Shown: piece by piece, positions 1 to 7,444 of the stretch
Layout of the letters: the number at the start of each line of letters is the position of its first letter
How positions within the stretch are numbered: the stretch's first letter is position 1
Assembly (NCBI GenBank): GCA_937877295.1
Contig: CALFIV010000111.1
Location: forward strand, 1 to 9,363
Direction: 5' to 3'
Source of the DNA: an uncultured Clostridia bacterium
Lineage (GTDB): Bacteria; Bacillota_A; Clostridia; Christensenellales; CAG-138
Length of the DNA stretch: 9,363 bases
Made by a program: the position numbers and the translations under genes
Notes under the pieces: model-generated
Told to the model about the DNA's origin: nothing
The model's database searches: none
The model's input: only the letters and a program-made list of their open reading frames with translations

Positions 1-611
<611 letters not shown>

Positions 612-884
612 TTATTCCACGACAGCAAGAATGTCGCTCTGCTTCACAATGATGACTTCCTGTCCGTCCAGCTTGACTTCCGTACCTGCGTACTTCGAAT
701 AGACGACCTTGTCTCCCGTTTTGACGACCATCTCAACGTCCTTTGCACCCGGGCCGACCGCCACAACCTCTGCCATCTGCGGTTTTTCTTTCGAACCGCT
801 CGTCAGTAGAATGCCGCCTTTTGTAACTTCTTCCGTCTCAATGTTGCGAATGACAACACGATCAAACAACGGTTTTAACGTCAT
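612..884 (-). CDS. groES: Co-chaperonin GroES (10 kDa, Hsp10)
   Basis: Heptameric lid of the GroEL chamber, acting in the cytoplasm. The 90-residue product is close to the usual 94-97. It opens MTLKPLFDRVVIR, matching the GroES signature (usually PLGDRVVV; here Phe replaces Gly). The mobile loop is around residues 16-32, with the hydrophobic GGILL segment that contacts GroEL, followed by KEKPQMAEVVAVGPG (33-47), a family hallmark. The C-terminal half has the usual GDKVVYSKYAGTEV and ends SDILAVVE. The start at 882-884 was chosen because AGGAGG (893-898) lies 8 bases upstream and homologues begin here. An in-frame upstream ATG at 939-941 would place the CIRCE operator inside the coding region and is rejected. 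It is the first gene of the groES-groEL operon. Confidence 0.97.
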   Translation of the reverse strand: MTLKPLFDRVVIRNIETEEVTKGGILLTSGSKEKPQMAEVVAVGPGAKDVEMVVKTGDKVVYSKYAGTEVKLDGQEVIIVKQSDILAVVE

Positions 885-910
885 GATCCATTCCTCCTGA
901 ATTTTTCTAT

Positions 911-937
911 TTAGCACTCTTTCGATTCGAGTGCTAA
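911..937 (-). promoter_or_regulatory. CIRCE operator (HrcA binding site)
   Basis: The two arms TTAGCACTC (911-919) and GAGTGCTAA (929-937) form a perfect 9-base inverted repeat around a 9-base spacer, the exact CIRCE consensus. In Firmicutes this is bound by the repressor HrcA, whose folding depends on GroEL, giving heat-inducible groESL. It starts about six bases downstream of the predicted transcription start, so a bound repressor would block initiation or clearance. No hrcA gene is in this window. Confidence 0.97.
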
Positions 938-949
938 TCATCGTTCCCT

Positions 950-978
950 ATTATAGTGTCCTGCTATCGGATTGTCAA
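950..978 (-). promoter_or_regulatory. Housekeeping sigma promoter of groES-groEL
   Basis: Read on the minus strand, a perfect -35 box TTGACA (973-978) and a perfect -10 box TATAAT (950-955) are separated by 17 bases. Predicted start is near 943. With CIRCE immediately downstream this is a strong vegetative promoter held down by HrcA. Confidence 0.93.
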
Positions 979-1192
979 TCGCGGAAATGCAACGAAGTTG
1001 TGAACTTTGTTTCAAGCTCCAAGAAAAGACATTCATCACACTGTCTCCTCCCGCAACCGCAGTTTATTCGAGCAACAGCATTTTCATGTGTACATAGCTT
1101 CATTTTGCGTCTGAAAGCACAAGATATGCTCTATGTGGTCTCGGAAAGTATGAAATATATTGAAAAAAACCGCTAAATCACGAAAATAATTC

Positions 1193-1221
1193 TTGCATTG
1201 TTGAATTCTTTATGCTAAAAT
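1193..1221 (+). promoter_or_regulatory. Promoter of rpsT
   Basis: TTGCAT (1193-1198) and TAAAAT (1216-1221) are spaced 17 bases apart, with an extended -10 TG at 1213-1214. The predicted start near 1228 gives a leader of about 50 bases. The leader holds a 7-base direct repeat TATCGGT (1234-1240 and 1244-1250) of unknown meaning. Confidence 0.8.
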
Positions 1222-1279
1222 GTACTCCGTTCGTATCGGTGAATATCGGTTGAGCAAATCTTACAGGGGGTGAAATGCT

Positions 1280-1546
1280 TTGGCAAACATCAAGTCCGCA
1301 ATGAAGCGTGCGAAGACTTCGAAAGGCGAAAACCTGAGAAATCGCATGGACAAGTCCGAGTTGAAGACCGCTGTCCGTCGTTATGATGAAGCGCTGAAGT
1401 CCGGCGATAAGGAAGCTGAGGAACAGGCGTATCTCACGGCTGTCAAGACCGTAGATCGTTCCGCAGCAAAAGGCGTCATTCACAAGAATGCAGCCGATCG
1501 CAAAAAGGCACAGTTGGCAAAGAAGCGCGCAGCTGAAAACAACTGA
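1280..1546 (+). CDS. rpsT: 30S ribosomal protein S20
   Basis: Primary 16S rRNA-binding protein of the small ribosomal subunit. The 88-residue, strongly basic product starts MANIKSAMKRAKTSKGE, the typical S20 N-terminus, and ends in the lysine-rich helix KKAQLAKKRAAENN; the length is normal for the family. The start is TTG at 1280-1282: no ATG or GTG in this frame gives the conserved N-terminus, and AGGGGGTG (1265-1272) provides the ribosome site. An ATG at 1275 lies between this site and the TTG but is out of frame and opens only a 9-codon frame. In E. coli rpsT also uses UUG and is regulated by S20 itself at translation; similar control here is inference. The gene is monocistronic, with its own promoter and terminator. 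Confidence 0.97.
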   Translation: MANIKSAMKRAKTSKGENLRNRMDKSELKTAVRRYDEALKSGDKEAEEQAYLTAVKTVDRSAAKGVIHKNAADRKKAQLAKKRAAENN

Positions 1547-1565
1547 TCCCCGGTATTCGCATCAG

Positions 1566-1597
1566 AAAGCGTCCGTTTATCGGACGCTTTTGCTTTT
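1566..1597 (+). terminator. Rho-independent terminator of rpsT
   Basis: A perfect 10-base stem, AAAGCGTCCG (1566-1575) with CGGACGCTTT (1581-1590), closes a 5-base loop and is followed by TGCTTTT. It begins 19 bases after the rpsT stop and separates rpsT from the rqcH operon. Confidence 0.92.
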
Positions 1598-1607
1598 ATA
1601 CATGTAC

Positions 1608-1636
1608 TTGCAATATTCTTGATCAGCGTTTACAAT
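1608..1636 (+). promoter_or_regulatory. Promoter of the rqcH-rdgB-yfcE operon
   Basis: TTGCAA (1608-1613) and TACAAT (1631-1636) are separated by 17 bases, just after the rpsT terminator. The predicted start near 1643 leaves a very short leader before the ribosome site AAGGA (1651-1655) and the ATG at 1661. Confidence 0.75.
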
Positions 1637-1660
1637 TAAGAAAACATCGAAAGGATTTCT

Positions 1661-3349
1661 ATGGCGACAGACGGTCTTTCCCTACACGCATGCATATGCG
1701 AACTGCAGGGACTTGTCGGCGGCAAGATCGACAAAGTACAGCAACCCAATAAAGATATTCTGATCCTTCACATACATGCACCGGAGCTTGGCCGGGTGAA
1801 GCTGATGCTTTGCATCCATGCAGAGAACGGACGCATGCAGTTTGTTACGCGCAACTTCGAAAACCCCGCCGTTGCGCCTGCGTTCTGTATGCTGCTTCGA
1901 AAGCACCTGATCGGCTGCCGGATTGCCGCGCTCGAGCAAGCGGGCATGAACCGTATTGCCGTATTGTCGCTGAACGGAAAAAATGAATTTTTCGATGCAG
2001 TACAGTTGCGGCTGGTGATCGAGCTGATGGGGCGACACGGGAATGTATTTCTGCTGGACGCAAATGGGACAATCATGGATTGTATGCGGCACTTTGGAAT
2101 CTCGGAACAAGCCGCGCGCATCTGCCTGCCGAACGTTCCGTACGAAAACCCGCCCGAAGCGGAGAAACTGCATCCGTTTACCGCAACAAAGGATCAGTTG
2201 GAAGCTTGCGCGCGCGGCAGAATGCCCAAATACTGGCTATGCGAAGCTGTTCAAGGCGTCTCTCGTCTCTGTGCAGAGCAGATCGTTTCCGAAGACGCTT
2301 CCGAAGAAGAGATCGTTCCGTCGATTCTGCGCGTTTTTTCCGATCTGAAAGAAAAACGGTTTACGCCTTCTGTGATTGTGCAAGCCGGCGTACTTCCCTT
2401 CCATCCGCAAAATGCAGCGTTTGTATCCTATCCTTCGATGAGCGAAGCGCAGGACGTCTTTTATCGCAGCCGTGACGAACAGGCAATCATCACAAAGACG
2501 CGAACCGCACTGCGGTCGGTTTTGGATCATGCAAAAAAGCGAACTGAAAAAAGGCTTTCGGAATGCATGCAAATGATTGGAGACGAATCCCGCATCGAAC
2601 GTGATCGGCTGTTTGGCGAACTGCTGACCGTTGCACATGTTGAAAGCAGCGGTACTCGCACATCGGTCGTTGTACAGAATTATTATGAAATGCCGCCCGT
2701 ACCGCTCGAGATTCCGCTTGATCCGAAACATACCGTTGCCGAAAATGCGCGGCTGTATTTCAAACGCTATCAAAAAAACAAGTCGGCGCGAGCGCATGCG
2801 ATCGAACAGCAAAGCACGCTGACAGAAGAGATCGCCTATCTGAAAGGACAGCTTTTGAACGTTGCCGCATGTACAACGACGGATGAGCTCGCCGAGATCC
2901 GCGATGAACTGATCCGGCTGCATTATATCCGGGAATCGGATTCGGAACATAAACGCACGCAGCAGACAAAGAGCAAGCCTCTGCATTATATCGCGCCGAG
3001 CGGTGCGGATATCTTTGTCGGGAAAAACAATCTGCAAAACGAAAAGCTGATCCGAACATCCGATCCGAATGCGACCTGGATGCACGCAAAAGGCGTGCCT
3101 GCCTCGCATGTGATTCTGAACTGCGCCTCCCCCTCCCGGGAAGACCTTGTTGCAGCTGCAATGATTGCCGCGTTCCACAGCGATGCAGCCGCATCGGAAA
3201 ATGTCGCGGTTGATTATACGCTTTTGAAGCATGTAAAAAAGCCTTCCGGTGCACGGCCGGGCTTTGTTAATTATTTTCATCAGCATACGCTGTATGTGAC
3301 ACCGTCGTCCGAAACGGTTCTTACATACCGCAGTCAGGAGGAATTATGA
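1661..3349 (+). CDS. rqcH: RqcH / NFACT-family ribosome quality control factor (Rqc2 homologue; 'fibronectin-binding protein A')
   Basis: RqcH binds obstructed 50S subunits carrying peptidyl-tRNA and recruits tRNA-Ala to add C-terminal alanine tails that mark the stalled chain for degradation. The 562-residue length fits the family. Order seen: NFACT-N (about 1-165, with NPAVAPAFCMLLRKHL at 68-83 and ELMGRHGNVFLLD at 121-133); a probable helix-hairpin-helix region (about 170-240); a middle region with predicted coiled coils (about 270-420), including LDPKHTVAENARLYFKRYQK (353-372); and NFACT-R (about 440-548) with VGKNNLQNEKL (453-463), WMHAKGVPASHVIL (473-486) and VDYTLLKHVKKPSGARPG (517-534). 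The B. subtilis Asp97-Arg98 pair reported as needed for tailing is Asn97-Arg98 here, and the usual PGSH is PASH. The stop overlaps the rdgB start by four bases (ATGA). The adhesin name is historical; no secretion signal is seen. Confidence 0.93.
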   Translation: MATDGLSLHACICELQGLVGGKIDKVQQPNKDILILHIHAPELGRVKLMLCIHAENGRMQFVTRNFENPAVAPAFCMLLRKHLIGCRIAALEQAGMNRIAVLSLNGKNEFFDAVQLRLVIELMGRHGNVFLLDANGTIMDCMRHFGISEQAARICLPNVPYENPPEAEKLHPFTATKDQLEACARGRMPKYWLCEAVQGVSRLCAEQIVSEDASEEEIVPSILRVFSDLKEKRFTPSVIVQAGVLPFHPQNAAFVSYPSMSEAQDVFYRSRDEQAIITKTRTALRSVLDHAKKRTEKRLSECMQMIGDESRIERDRLFGELLTVAHVESSGTRTSVVVQNYYEMPPVPLEIPLDPKHTVAENARLYFKRYQKNKSARAHAIEQQSTLTEEIAYLKGQLLNVAACTTTDELAEIRDELIRLHYIRESDSEHKRTQQTKSKPLHYIAPSGADIFVGKNNLQNEKLIRTSDPNATWMHAKGVPASHVILNCASPSREDLVAAAMIAAFHSDAAASENVAVDYTLLKHVKKPSGARPGFVNYFHQHTLYVTPSSETVLTYRSQEEL

Positions 3350-3957
3350 AGCTATTACTTGCAACCAACAATGCGCATAAAGCGCAGGAAATTCGCGAGA
3401 TCCTCGGCGACAACTTTTCCGAGCTTTTGACCATGCAGGAAGCCGGTGTGGAGCTCGAAGTGGAAGAAGACGGTTTGACCTTTCAGGAAAACGCTCTGAA
3501 AAAGGCATCGGAGACGCTTGCTTTTGTCGGCGGCCGGTTTGACGCCGTTCTTGCAGACGACAGCGGGCTTTGTGTGGATGCATTGGACGGCGCGCCCGGA
3601 GTCTATTCCGCACGCTTCTCCGGAGAGGCGCACAATGATGCTGCAAACAACGCACATCTGATTGCTCTTTTGAAGGACGTACCGGATGCACAGCGCACCG
3701 CGCGATTCTGCTGCTGCATTGCATTGGCAAGAAACAACGCAAAACCGGTCGTCGTGCTTGGCGAAGTACCCGGCACGATTCTGCACGAAGCACACGGCGC
3801 GAACGGATTCGGTTATGATCCGTACTTTTACTATGCACCGCTCAAAAAAAGCTTTGCCGAACTGACCGCGGATGAAAAGAACGCTGTCAGTCACCGCAAG
3901 CGTGCGCTGCTGAAGCTGAAGGAGGCACTGGATGTCGAGCATCGTTGTGATCTCTGA
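3346..3957 (+). CDS. rdgB: XTP/dITP diphosphatase (RdgB/HAM1 family)
   Basis: Cytoplasmic nucleotide-pool cleaning enzyme that hydrolyses dITP, XTP and ITP to the monophosphate and pyrophosphate, keeping deaminated purines out of DNA and RNA. The 203-residue product matches the family length. Visible motifs in order: LLATNNAHKAQEI (4-16), the substrate/phosphate loop equivalent to the canonical TxNxxK; GLTFQENALKKA (43-54), metal and base binding; LADDSGL (69-75), with the catalytic Asp pair; GVYSARFSG (85-93); GANGFGYDPYF (151-161); and VSHRKRAL (181-188). The ATG overlaps the rqcH stop by four bases, and GGAGG lies just upstream within the rqcH end, pointing to coupled translation. The next gene starts within its last 26 bases. 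The rdgB plus YfcE-like pair is also seen as ysnA-ysnB in B. subtilis. Confidence 0.96.
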   Translation: MKLLLATNNAHKAQEIREILGDNFSELLTMQEAGVELEVEEDGLTFQENALKKASETLAFVGGRFDAVLADDSGLCVDALDGAPGVYSARFSGEAHNDAANNAHLIALLKDVPDAQRTARFCCCIALARNNAKPVVVLGEVPGTILHEAHGANGFGYDPYFYYAPLKKSFAELTADEKNAVSHRKRALLKLKEALDVEHRCDL

Positions 3958-4402
3958 TTCACACGGGAGTATTGAAAACCTATCATTGTTTACCGCACGT
4001 CTCGGGCAGCCGGATGCGTTATGGCATCTCGGTGACTGTACAGAGGACGCACCGCGGCTCGCGCAAAGATTGAACTGTGGTTTTGTTTCCGTTCGAGGTA
4101 ATTGTGATCCGTTCTCGAGTCAGCCGCTGATGCAGGTAATCGATTGGCATCGGAAACGGTTTCTGCTGCTGCACGGTCATACGGTTGGCGGACGGCTGAA
4201 TCTGTATTACCTTGCGAAGGAGCACGGCTGCGACGTGGTGCTGTTCGGCCATTCGCATGTGCCTTCGATGGAACGTCAGGATGATGTGTTGCTGATCAAT
4301 CCCGGCAGTCTCTCCCGTCCCCGCACATCCAAAGGTCCCAGCCTTGCGGTATTGACGTTGAACGATCAGGATTTGGACGCAAAGCTGCTGTTTAGCGTTT
4401 GA
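3932..4402 (+). CDS. YfcE/MJ0936-type metallophosphoesterase
   Basis: Small calcineurin-like phosphodiesterase (Metallophos_2 family) expected to bind two divalent metals; YfcE and its relatives hydrolyse phosphodiester model substrates, but their cellular substrate is not established. The 156-residue product has the metal ligands in order: SDSHG with Asp9 and His11, LGDC with Asp35, VRGNCD with Asn57, LLHGH with His81, and FGHSHVP with His107 and His109; INPGSLSRPR (122-131) closes the domain. The start at 3932 was chosen for its GGAGG site (3921-3925) six bases upstream and because SSIVVISDSHG is the normal N-terminus. It overlaps rdgB by 26 bases, so it is probably translated from the same message. 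The B. subtilis counterpart is ysnB. No terminator was found behind it. Confidence 0.92.
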   Translation: MSSIVVISDSHGSIENLSLFTARLGQPDALWHLGDCTEDAPRLAQRLNCGFVSVRGNCDPFSSQPLMQVIDWHRKRFLLLHGHTVGGRLNLYYLAKEHGCDVVLFGHSHVPSMERQDDVLLINPGSLSRPRTSKGPSLAVLTLNDQDLDAKLLFSV

Positions 4403-4444
4403 CAGTATCAAAGATTATTCACAAAGATTCAACACTTTTATGCA

Positions 4445-4473
4445 TTGACAACCGCAAATATTCAAAGTAAACT
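4445..4473 (+). promoter_or_regulatory. Probable promoter of the D,D-carboxypeptidase pair
   Basis: A perfect -35 box TTGACA (4445-4450) is followed, 17 bases later, by a weaker -10 box TAAACT (4468-4473). The start would be near 4480, leaving about 34 bases before the ATG at 4514. Since no terminator is visible after the upstream gene, read-through from the rqcH operon is also possible. Confidence 0.6.
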
Positions 4474-4513
4474 GATAGTACATTTGAAATTGTCTTCCGA
4501 AAGGATTTTCGAT

Positions 4514-6061
4514 ATGAAACGTATTGCTGCAGTTTGTCTTTCTTTGCTCTTTTTTCTTGCTGCCGTCCCTGCTTTGCGTTCCGCAAAGGCGGATACGCCG
4601 AATCTTGATATTTACGAACCGTACTATATTCTTGTAAACGCAAACAATCCGACCGTTTCCTATCAAGGTATCGAACAGGATGCGGACAAACAGGTTTATC
4701 CCGCAAGCACGACCAAGATTCTTTCGTGCATCATTGCGCTTGAAAACGGCAATCTCGACGATATGGTCTCCGTATCCGAAAAAGCCGTTGATTTCGGTCG
4801 CGGCAACTCTCTGATGGGCCTCGAGGCAGGCGATACCTACTCCATGCGCGATCTTCTGTACGGCATGATGCTGCCCTCCGGCAATGACGCCGCAATCGCG
4901 ATTGCCGAGCATATCGCCGGCAGCACAGATGCGTTTGCGACGATGATGAATGAAAAAGCACAGACGCTCGGCATGACGCATTCCCATTTCGTAACCGTAC
5001 ACGGCAAACAGAACGAGAACCATTATACGACCGTACGCGATATGGCGCGTTTGACGGCTTATGCGCTCAACGAGAGCCCGAAATCCAAAGAGTTCCGCAC
5101 CATCGTCGGCACAACGTCCTACACGGCTTCAACCGGTCCGCGTGCGCTTTCATTTGTCAATTCCAACCGGATGCTCGTGGACATGCCCGCAACGGAAACC
5201 TTGGAAAAGCCGATATCCTGTTTGTATGAGAACGCGATCGGCGTGAAAACCGGCGATACGAATGCAGCAGGCAAGTGCTTGATCGCTGCCGCCGAAAAAG
5301 AAGGCGTTACTCTGATTGCCGTTCTGTACGGCGGTACGTTGAATGATCCCGATTACAATGACGGATGGTCCGACGGGCGCAAGGATAAATACAATGCGAG
5401 ACGTTTTCAGGATGCGGCGGCGTTGTTTGACTATGCATTCAACGATATGACCAGTACGATGACGGTTCAGGATCTTGTCGATCTCGGAATGCCAATCGAG
5501 TTTGAAGTATCCATATCGAATGCGTCCGACAACGATTCTCAAGGCGGCGTGCTGAAGGTTCGCGCTGATCTTGCTCTCGATACGACCATTACGCTCATGA
5601 AGCCGACGCTGGACGGCATGAAGGCAAATATGAAGGCCGTCGCAAACCCGACCTTCACAAGCATCTATGCTCCGATCGGAGACGGTGCGATCATCGGCAG
5701 CGTCGTCTACAGCTATAACGGTCAGGTCCTTTTGAGCGCCAATCTGCTTGCGACACGCTCCGTGAAAGAAGGTACGGCACAGATCGACGTTGAGCAGCAA
5801 ACCTCCTCGACCGGCGTCAGTCTGATCGGCAGCGCCAACACCACTGCCGTAACCGTCGAATCGGAGTCTGACGGCGGCTGCGGCGTACCGCAGAATCTGC
5901 GCTGGGTGCTGATTGTATTGCCGATCATCTTTGTTCTGCTGATCCTGTGCGTAACGATGTTTATCGTGTATCTGAACGCCGAAGCGAAGCGGCGCAAGCG
6001 TGAAGCTGCACGGCGCAAAGCCGCACAGCGAGCACGCGAATCCGGTTATCGCCAAAGATAA
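4514..6061 (+). CDS. Membrane-anchored D-alanyl-D-alanine carboxypeptidase (S11 family, DacA/DacF type)
   Basis: Removes the terminal D-Ala of peptidoglycan stem pentapeptides outside the membrane, limiting cross-linking. The 515-residue product has a signal peptide (Lys2-Arg3, hydrophobic 4-20, probable cleavage after AKA at 24-26). The S11 catalytic motifs are complete: SxxK as Ser65-Thr-Thr-Lys68, SGN at 122-124 and KTG at 245-247. A PBP5_C-like beta domain covers about 317-418. A low-complexity linker leads to one membrane helix (about 463-487) and a very basic cytoplasmic tail (488-515, many Lys and Arg). So it is anchored by a true transmembrane segment rather than the amphipathic helix of E. 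coli PBP5. The start at 4514 was chosen for the AAGGA site (4501-4505) and the signal peptide; the in-frame ATG at 4445 coincides with the promoter and would bury the signal. A second copy follows after 9 bases. Confidence 0.93.
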   Translation: MKRIAAVCLSLLFFLAAVPALRSAKADTPNLDIYEPYYILVNANNPTVSYQGIEQDADKQVYPASTTKILSCIIALENGNLDDMVSVSEKAVDFGRGNSLMGLEAGDTYSMRDLLYGMMLPSGNDAAIAIAEHIAGSTDAFATMMNEKAQTLGMTHSHFVTVHGKQNENHYTTVRDMARLTAYALNESPKSKEFRTIVGTTSYTASTGPRALSFVNSNRMLVDMPATETLEKPISCLYENAIGVKTGDTNAAGKCLIAAAEKEGVTLIAVLYGGTLNDPDYNDGWSDGRKDKYNARRFQDAAALFDYAFNDMTSTMTVQDLVDLGMPIEFEVSISNASDNDSQGGVLKVRADLALDTTITLMKPTLDGMKANMKAVANPTFTSIYAPIGDGAIIGSVVYSYNGQVLLSANLLATRSVKEGTAQIDVEQQTSSTGVSLIGSANTTAVTVESESDGGCGVPQNLRWVLIVLPIIFVLLILCVTMFIVYLNAEAKRRKREAARRKAAQRARESGYRQR

Positions 6062-6070
6062 GGAACGCCT

Positions 6071-7444
6071 ATGAAACGAATCATCCTCTGCCTGCTTTTG
6101 AGTGTCCTCCTTCTGCTTCCGTTCGACGGCAGCGCCGAATCTTCCGATTCGACAGGATTCGATCTTCAATCGCTCGCAGAGGATTCCGTTTTTTTGGTGA
6201 ATATGGACGACCCAACGCATGCCGTTCTGGGACTTGAGCGCAATGCGGATACAAAACGGTATCCGGCCAGCACCACCAAGATCATGACCTGTATCATCGC
6301 TTTGGAGCAAAGCGCGCCGGATGATATGGTCTCGGTCTCGAAGCGTGCCTGCAACCTCAGCGAAAAAAATTCCAAAATGGGACTGAAGCCCGGTGAGGCG
6401 TATCCCATGATCGATCTGCTCTATGGGCTGATGCTCCCTTCCGGCAACGATGCTGCGATTGCGATTGCAGAACATGTCGGCGGAAGCGTTGCAGGGTTTG
6501 CCGAGCTTATGAACCAGAAAGCCGAAGCGCTCGGCATGATGCATTCTCATTTCGTAAATCCGCACGGACTTCACAATGCCCAACACTATACGACAGCGCG
6601 CGATATGGCTATTCTCGCGGCATACGCGATGCAGAATGAAACCTTTGCAAAGATCGTCTCTACCGTTGAATATACGGCGCGTTCTTCCGACGGACGTGAG
6701 ATCGTTCTGCATTCCGGCAATCGTCTTTTGCGGGATGCGACTGCAAAATCTTATACACCCGGTTCATGCTTATATGATTATGCAATCGGCATCAAAACAG
6801 GCGATACGCATCTTGCTGGAAAATGTCTTGTCGCCGCTGCAAGGCGAAACAATACCACATATCTGGTTGTACTGCTGCACGGCGAAAATGCGCCTGACGG
6901 CAAACAGGGCCTTGAAAAAGACAAGTATTCCATTCAGCGGTTTTACGACGCAATCCGCCTGTTTGACTATGCGTTTCGCAATGATACCGTGACGCTCACG
7001 ATCGACGACATCATCGACTTGTGTCTGCCTGACACCTATTCCGTTACACTGGATCAAAATCTGTACGGCGCGAAAGCTGTGCTCTACAGGATTGAATGGG
7101 ATCATGATTCGACGCTGACGTTGCCGCGCTGGCAGGCAGACGCCTTCGCGCTTGATCCGTTTCCGGAAGAGCTATTGCAATACGACGTCAGATCTTACTA
7201 TGCGCCAGTCGGTACAAAAGCCGGAACTGTCTCCATTGCATTTGAAAACGAAATCGCTTTTACCGCAGATCTGATCGTAGACGAATACAATTATCCTCCC
7301 ACACCCGTGCCAACCGCACAGCCGACTTATCTGATCATTGAGGAAACGTCCACTCCGGCCGAACCGGTGCAGCCAACCGCTTCCCCATCCCCCACACCTG
7401 CTCCATGGTATGCAAATCTGTTCCGCTGCATACCGAATGGTTAA
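6071..7444 (+). CDS. D-alanyl-D-alanine carboxypeptidase (S11 family), proline-rich tail, no membrane anchor
   Basis: Second peptidoglycan D,D-carboxypeptidase, 457 residues. The signal peptide is clear (MKR, hydrophobic 4-17, probable cleavage after GSA at 20-22). Catalytic motifs are intact: Ser67-Thr-Thr-Lys70, SGN at 124-126 and KTG at 242-244; NPHGL (163-167) is the usual S11 motif, which is changed to TVHGK in the upstream gene. A PBP5_C-like domain spans about 306-402. The C-terminus differs from its neighbour: a Pro/Thr/Ser-rich stretch (about 409-446) and a short end, without a membrane helix or obvious amphipathic anchor, so it may be released or wall-associated. The catalytic domains of both genes are closely similar (for example LPSGNDAAIAIAEH in both), indicating a tandem duplication. 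The AAGGA site (6060-6064) overlaps the upstream stop, so the two are co-translated. Its stop overlaps that of the convergent gene. Confidence 0.93.
   Translation: MKRIILCLLLSVLLLLPFDGSAESSDSTGFDLQSLAEDSVFLVNMDDPTHAVLGLERNADTKRYPASTTKIMTCIIALEQSAPDDMVSVSKRACNLSEKNSKMGLKPGEAYPMIDLLYGLMLPSGNDAAIAIAEHVGGSVAGFAELMNQKAEALGMMHSHFVNPHGLHNAQHYTTARDMAILAAYAMQNETFAKIVSTVEYTARSSDGREIVLHSGNRLLRDATAKSYTPGSCLYDYAIGIKTGDTHLAGKCLVAAARRNNTTYLVVLLHGENAPDGKQGLEKDKYSIQRFYDAIRLFDYAFRNDTVTLTIDDIIDLCLPDTYSVTLDQNLYGAKAVLYRIEWDHDSTLTLPRWQADAFALDPFPEELLQYDVRSYYAPVGTKAGTVSIAFENEIAFTADLIVDEYNYPPTPVPTAQPTYLIIEETSTPAEPVQPTASPSPTPAPWYANLFRCIPNG
7403..7440. repeat. Inverted repeat at the convergent gene junction
   Basis: GGTATGCA (7407-7414) and TGCATACC (7427-7434) are perfect inverted arms around a 12-base loop. 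CCAT (7403-7406) and ATGG (7437-7440) extend the stem to 12 pairs with a 2-base bulge. It covers the last codons of the second carboxypeptidase and lies directly behind the stop of the opposing gene. No T-run follows on either strand, so it is not a classical terminator. Confidence 0.6.

Larger units (their letters stand above)
885..1279. other. Non-coding region between groES and rpsT
   Basis: This gap of about 395 bases separates two divergent operons. Its left end holds the groES ribosome site, CIRCE and the groESL promoter; its right end holds the rpsT promoter, leader and ribosome site. Between about 979 and 1192 I see no convincing gene, RNA structure or operator. The only longer open frame (931-1176, plus strand) overlaps CIRCE and the promoter and has no recognisable product. 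Confidence 0.7.

Noticed and set aside
885..941. Upstream ATG start for groES adding 19 residues
   Set aside because: It would put CIRCE inside the coding region and sits at the predicted transcription start; the AGGAGG at 893-898 supports the ATG at 882-884.
931..1176. Possible small plus-strand gene of 81 codons in the groES-rpsT gap
   Set aside because: It starts inside CIRCE and crosses the groESL promoter, with no ribosome site or recognisable product.
2237..3286. Minus-strand open frame of 349 codons opposite rqcH
   Set aside because: It lies entirely inside the rqcH coding region, whose product matches the NFACT family throughout; the antisense product has no family features.
4399..4429. 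TTGACA at 4399-4404 as another promoter, and the CAAAGATT direct repeat (4409-4416, 4422-4429)
   Set aside because: No acceptable -10 box lies at 16-18 bases, and the 8-base repeat in AT-rich sequence can be chance.
4445..4513. Upstream ATG start for the first carboxypeptidase
   Set aside because: It overlaps the -35/-10 boxes and would place the signal peptide internally; the ATG at 4514 has AAGGA at a good distance.
5150..6712. Minus-strand open frame of 520 codons spanning both carboxypeptidase genes
   Set aside because: It is long but fully antisense to two genes with intact catalytic motifs. Similar codon patterns in the paralogues explain the open frame, and its Cys/Arg/His-rich product looks like shadow translation.
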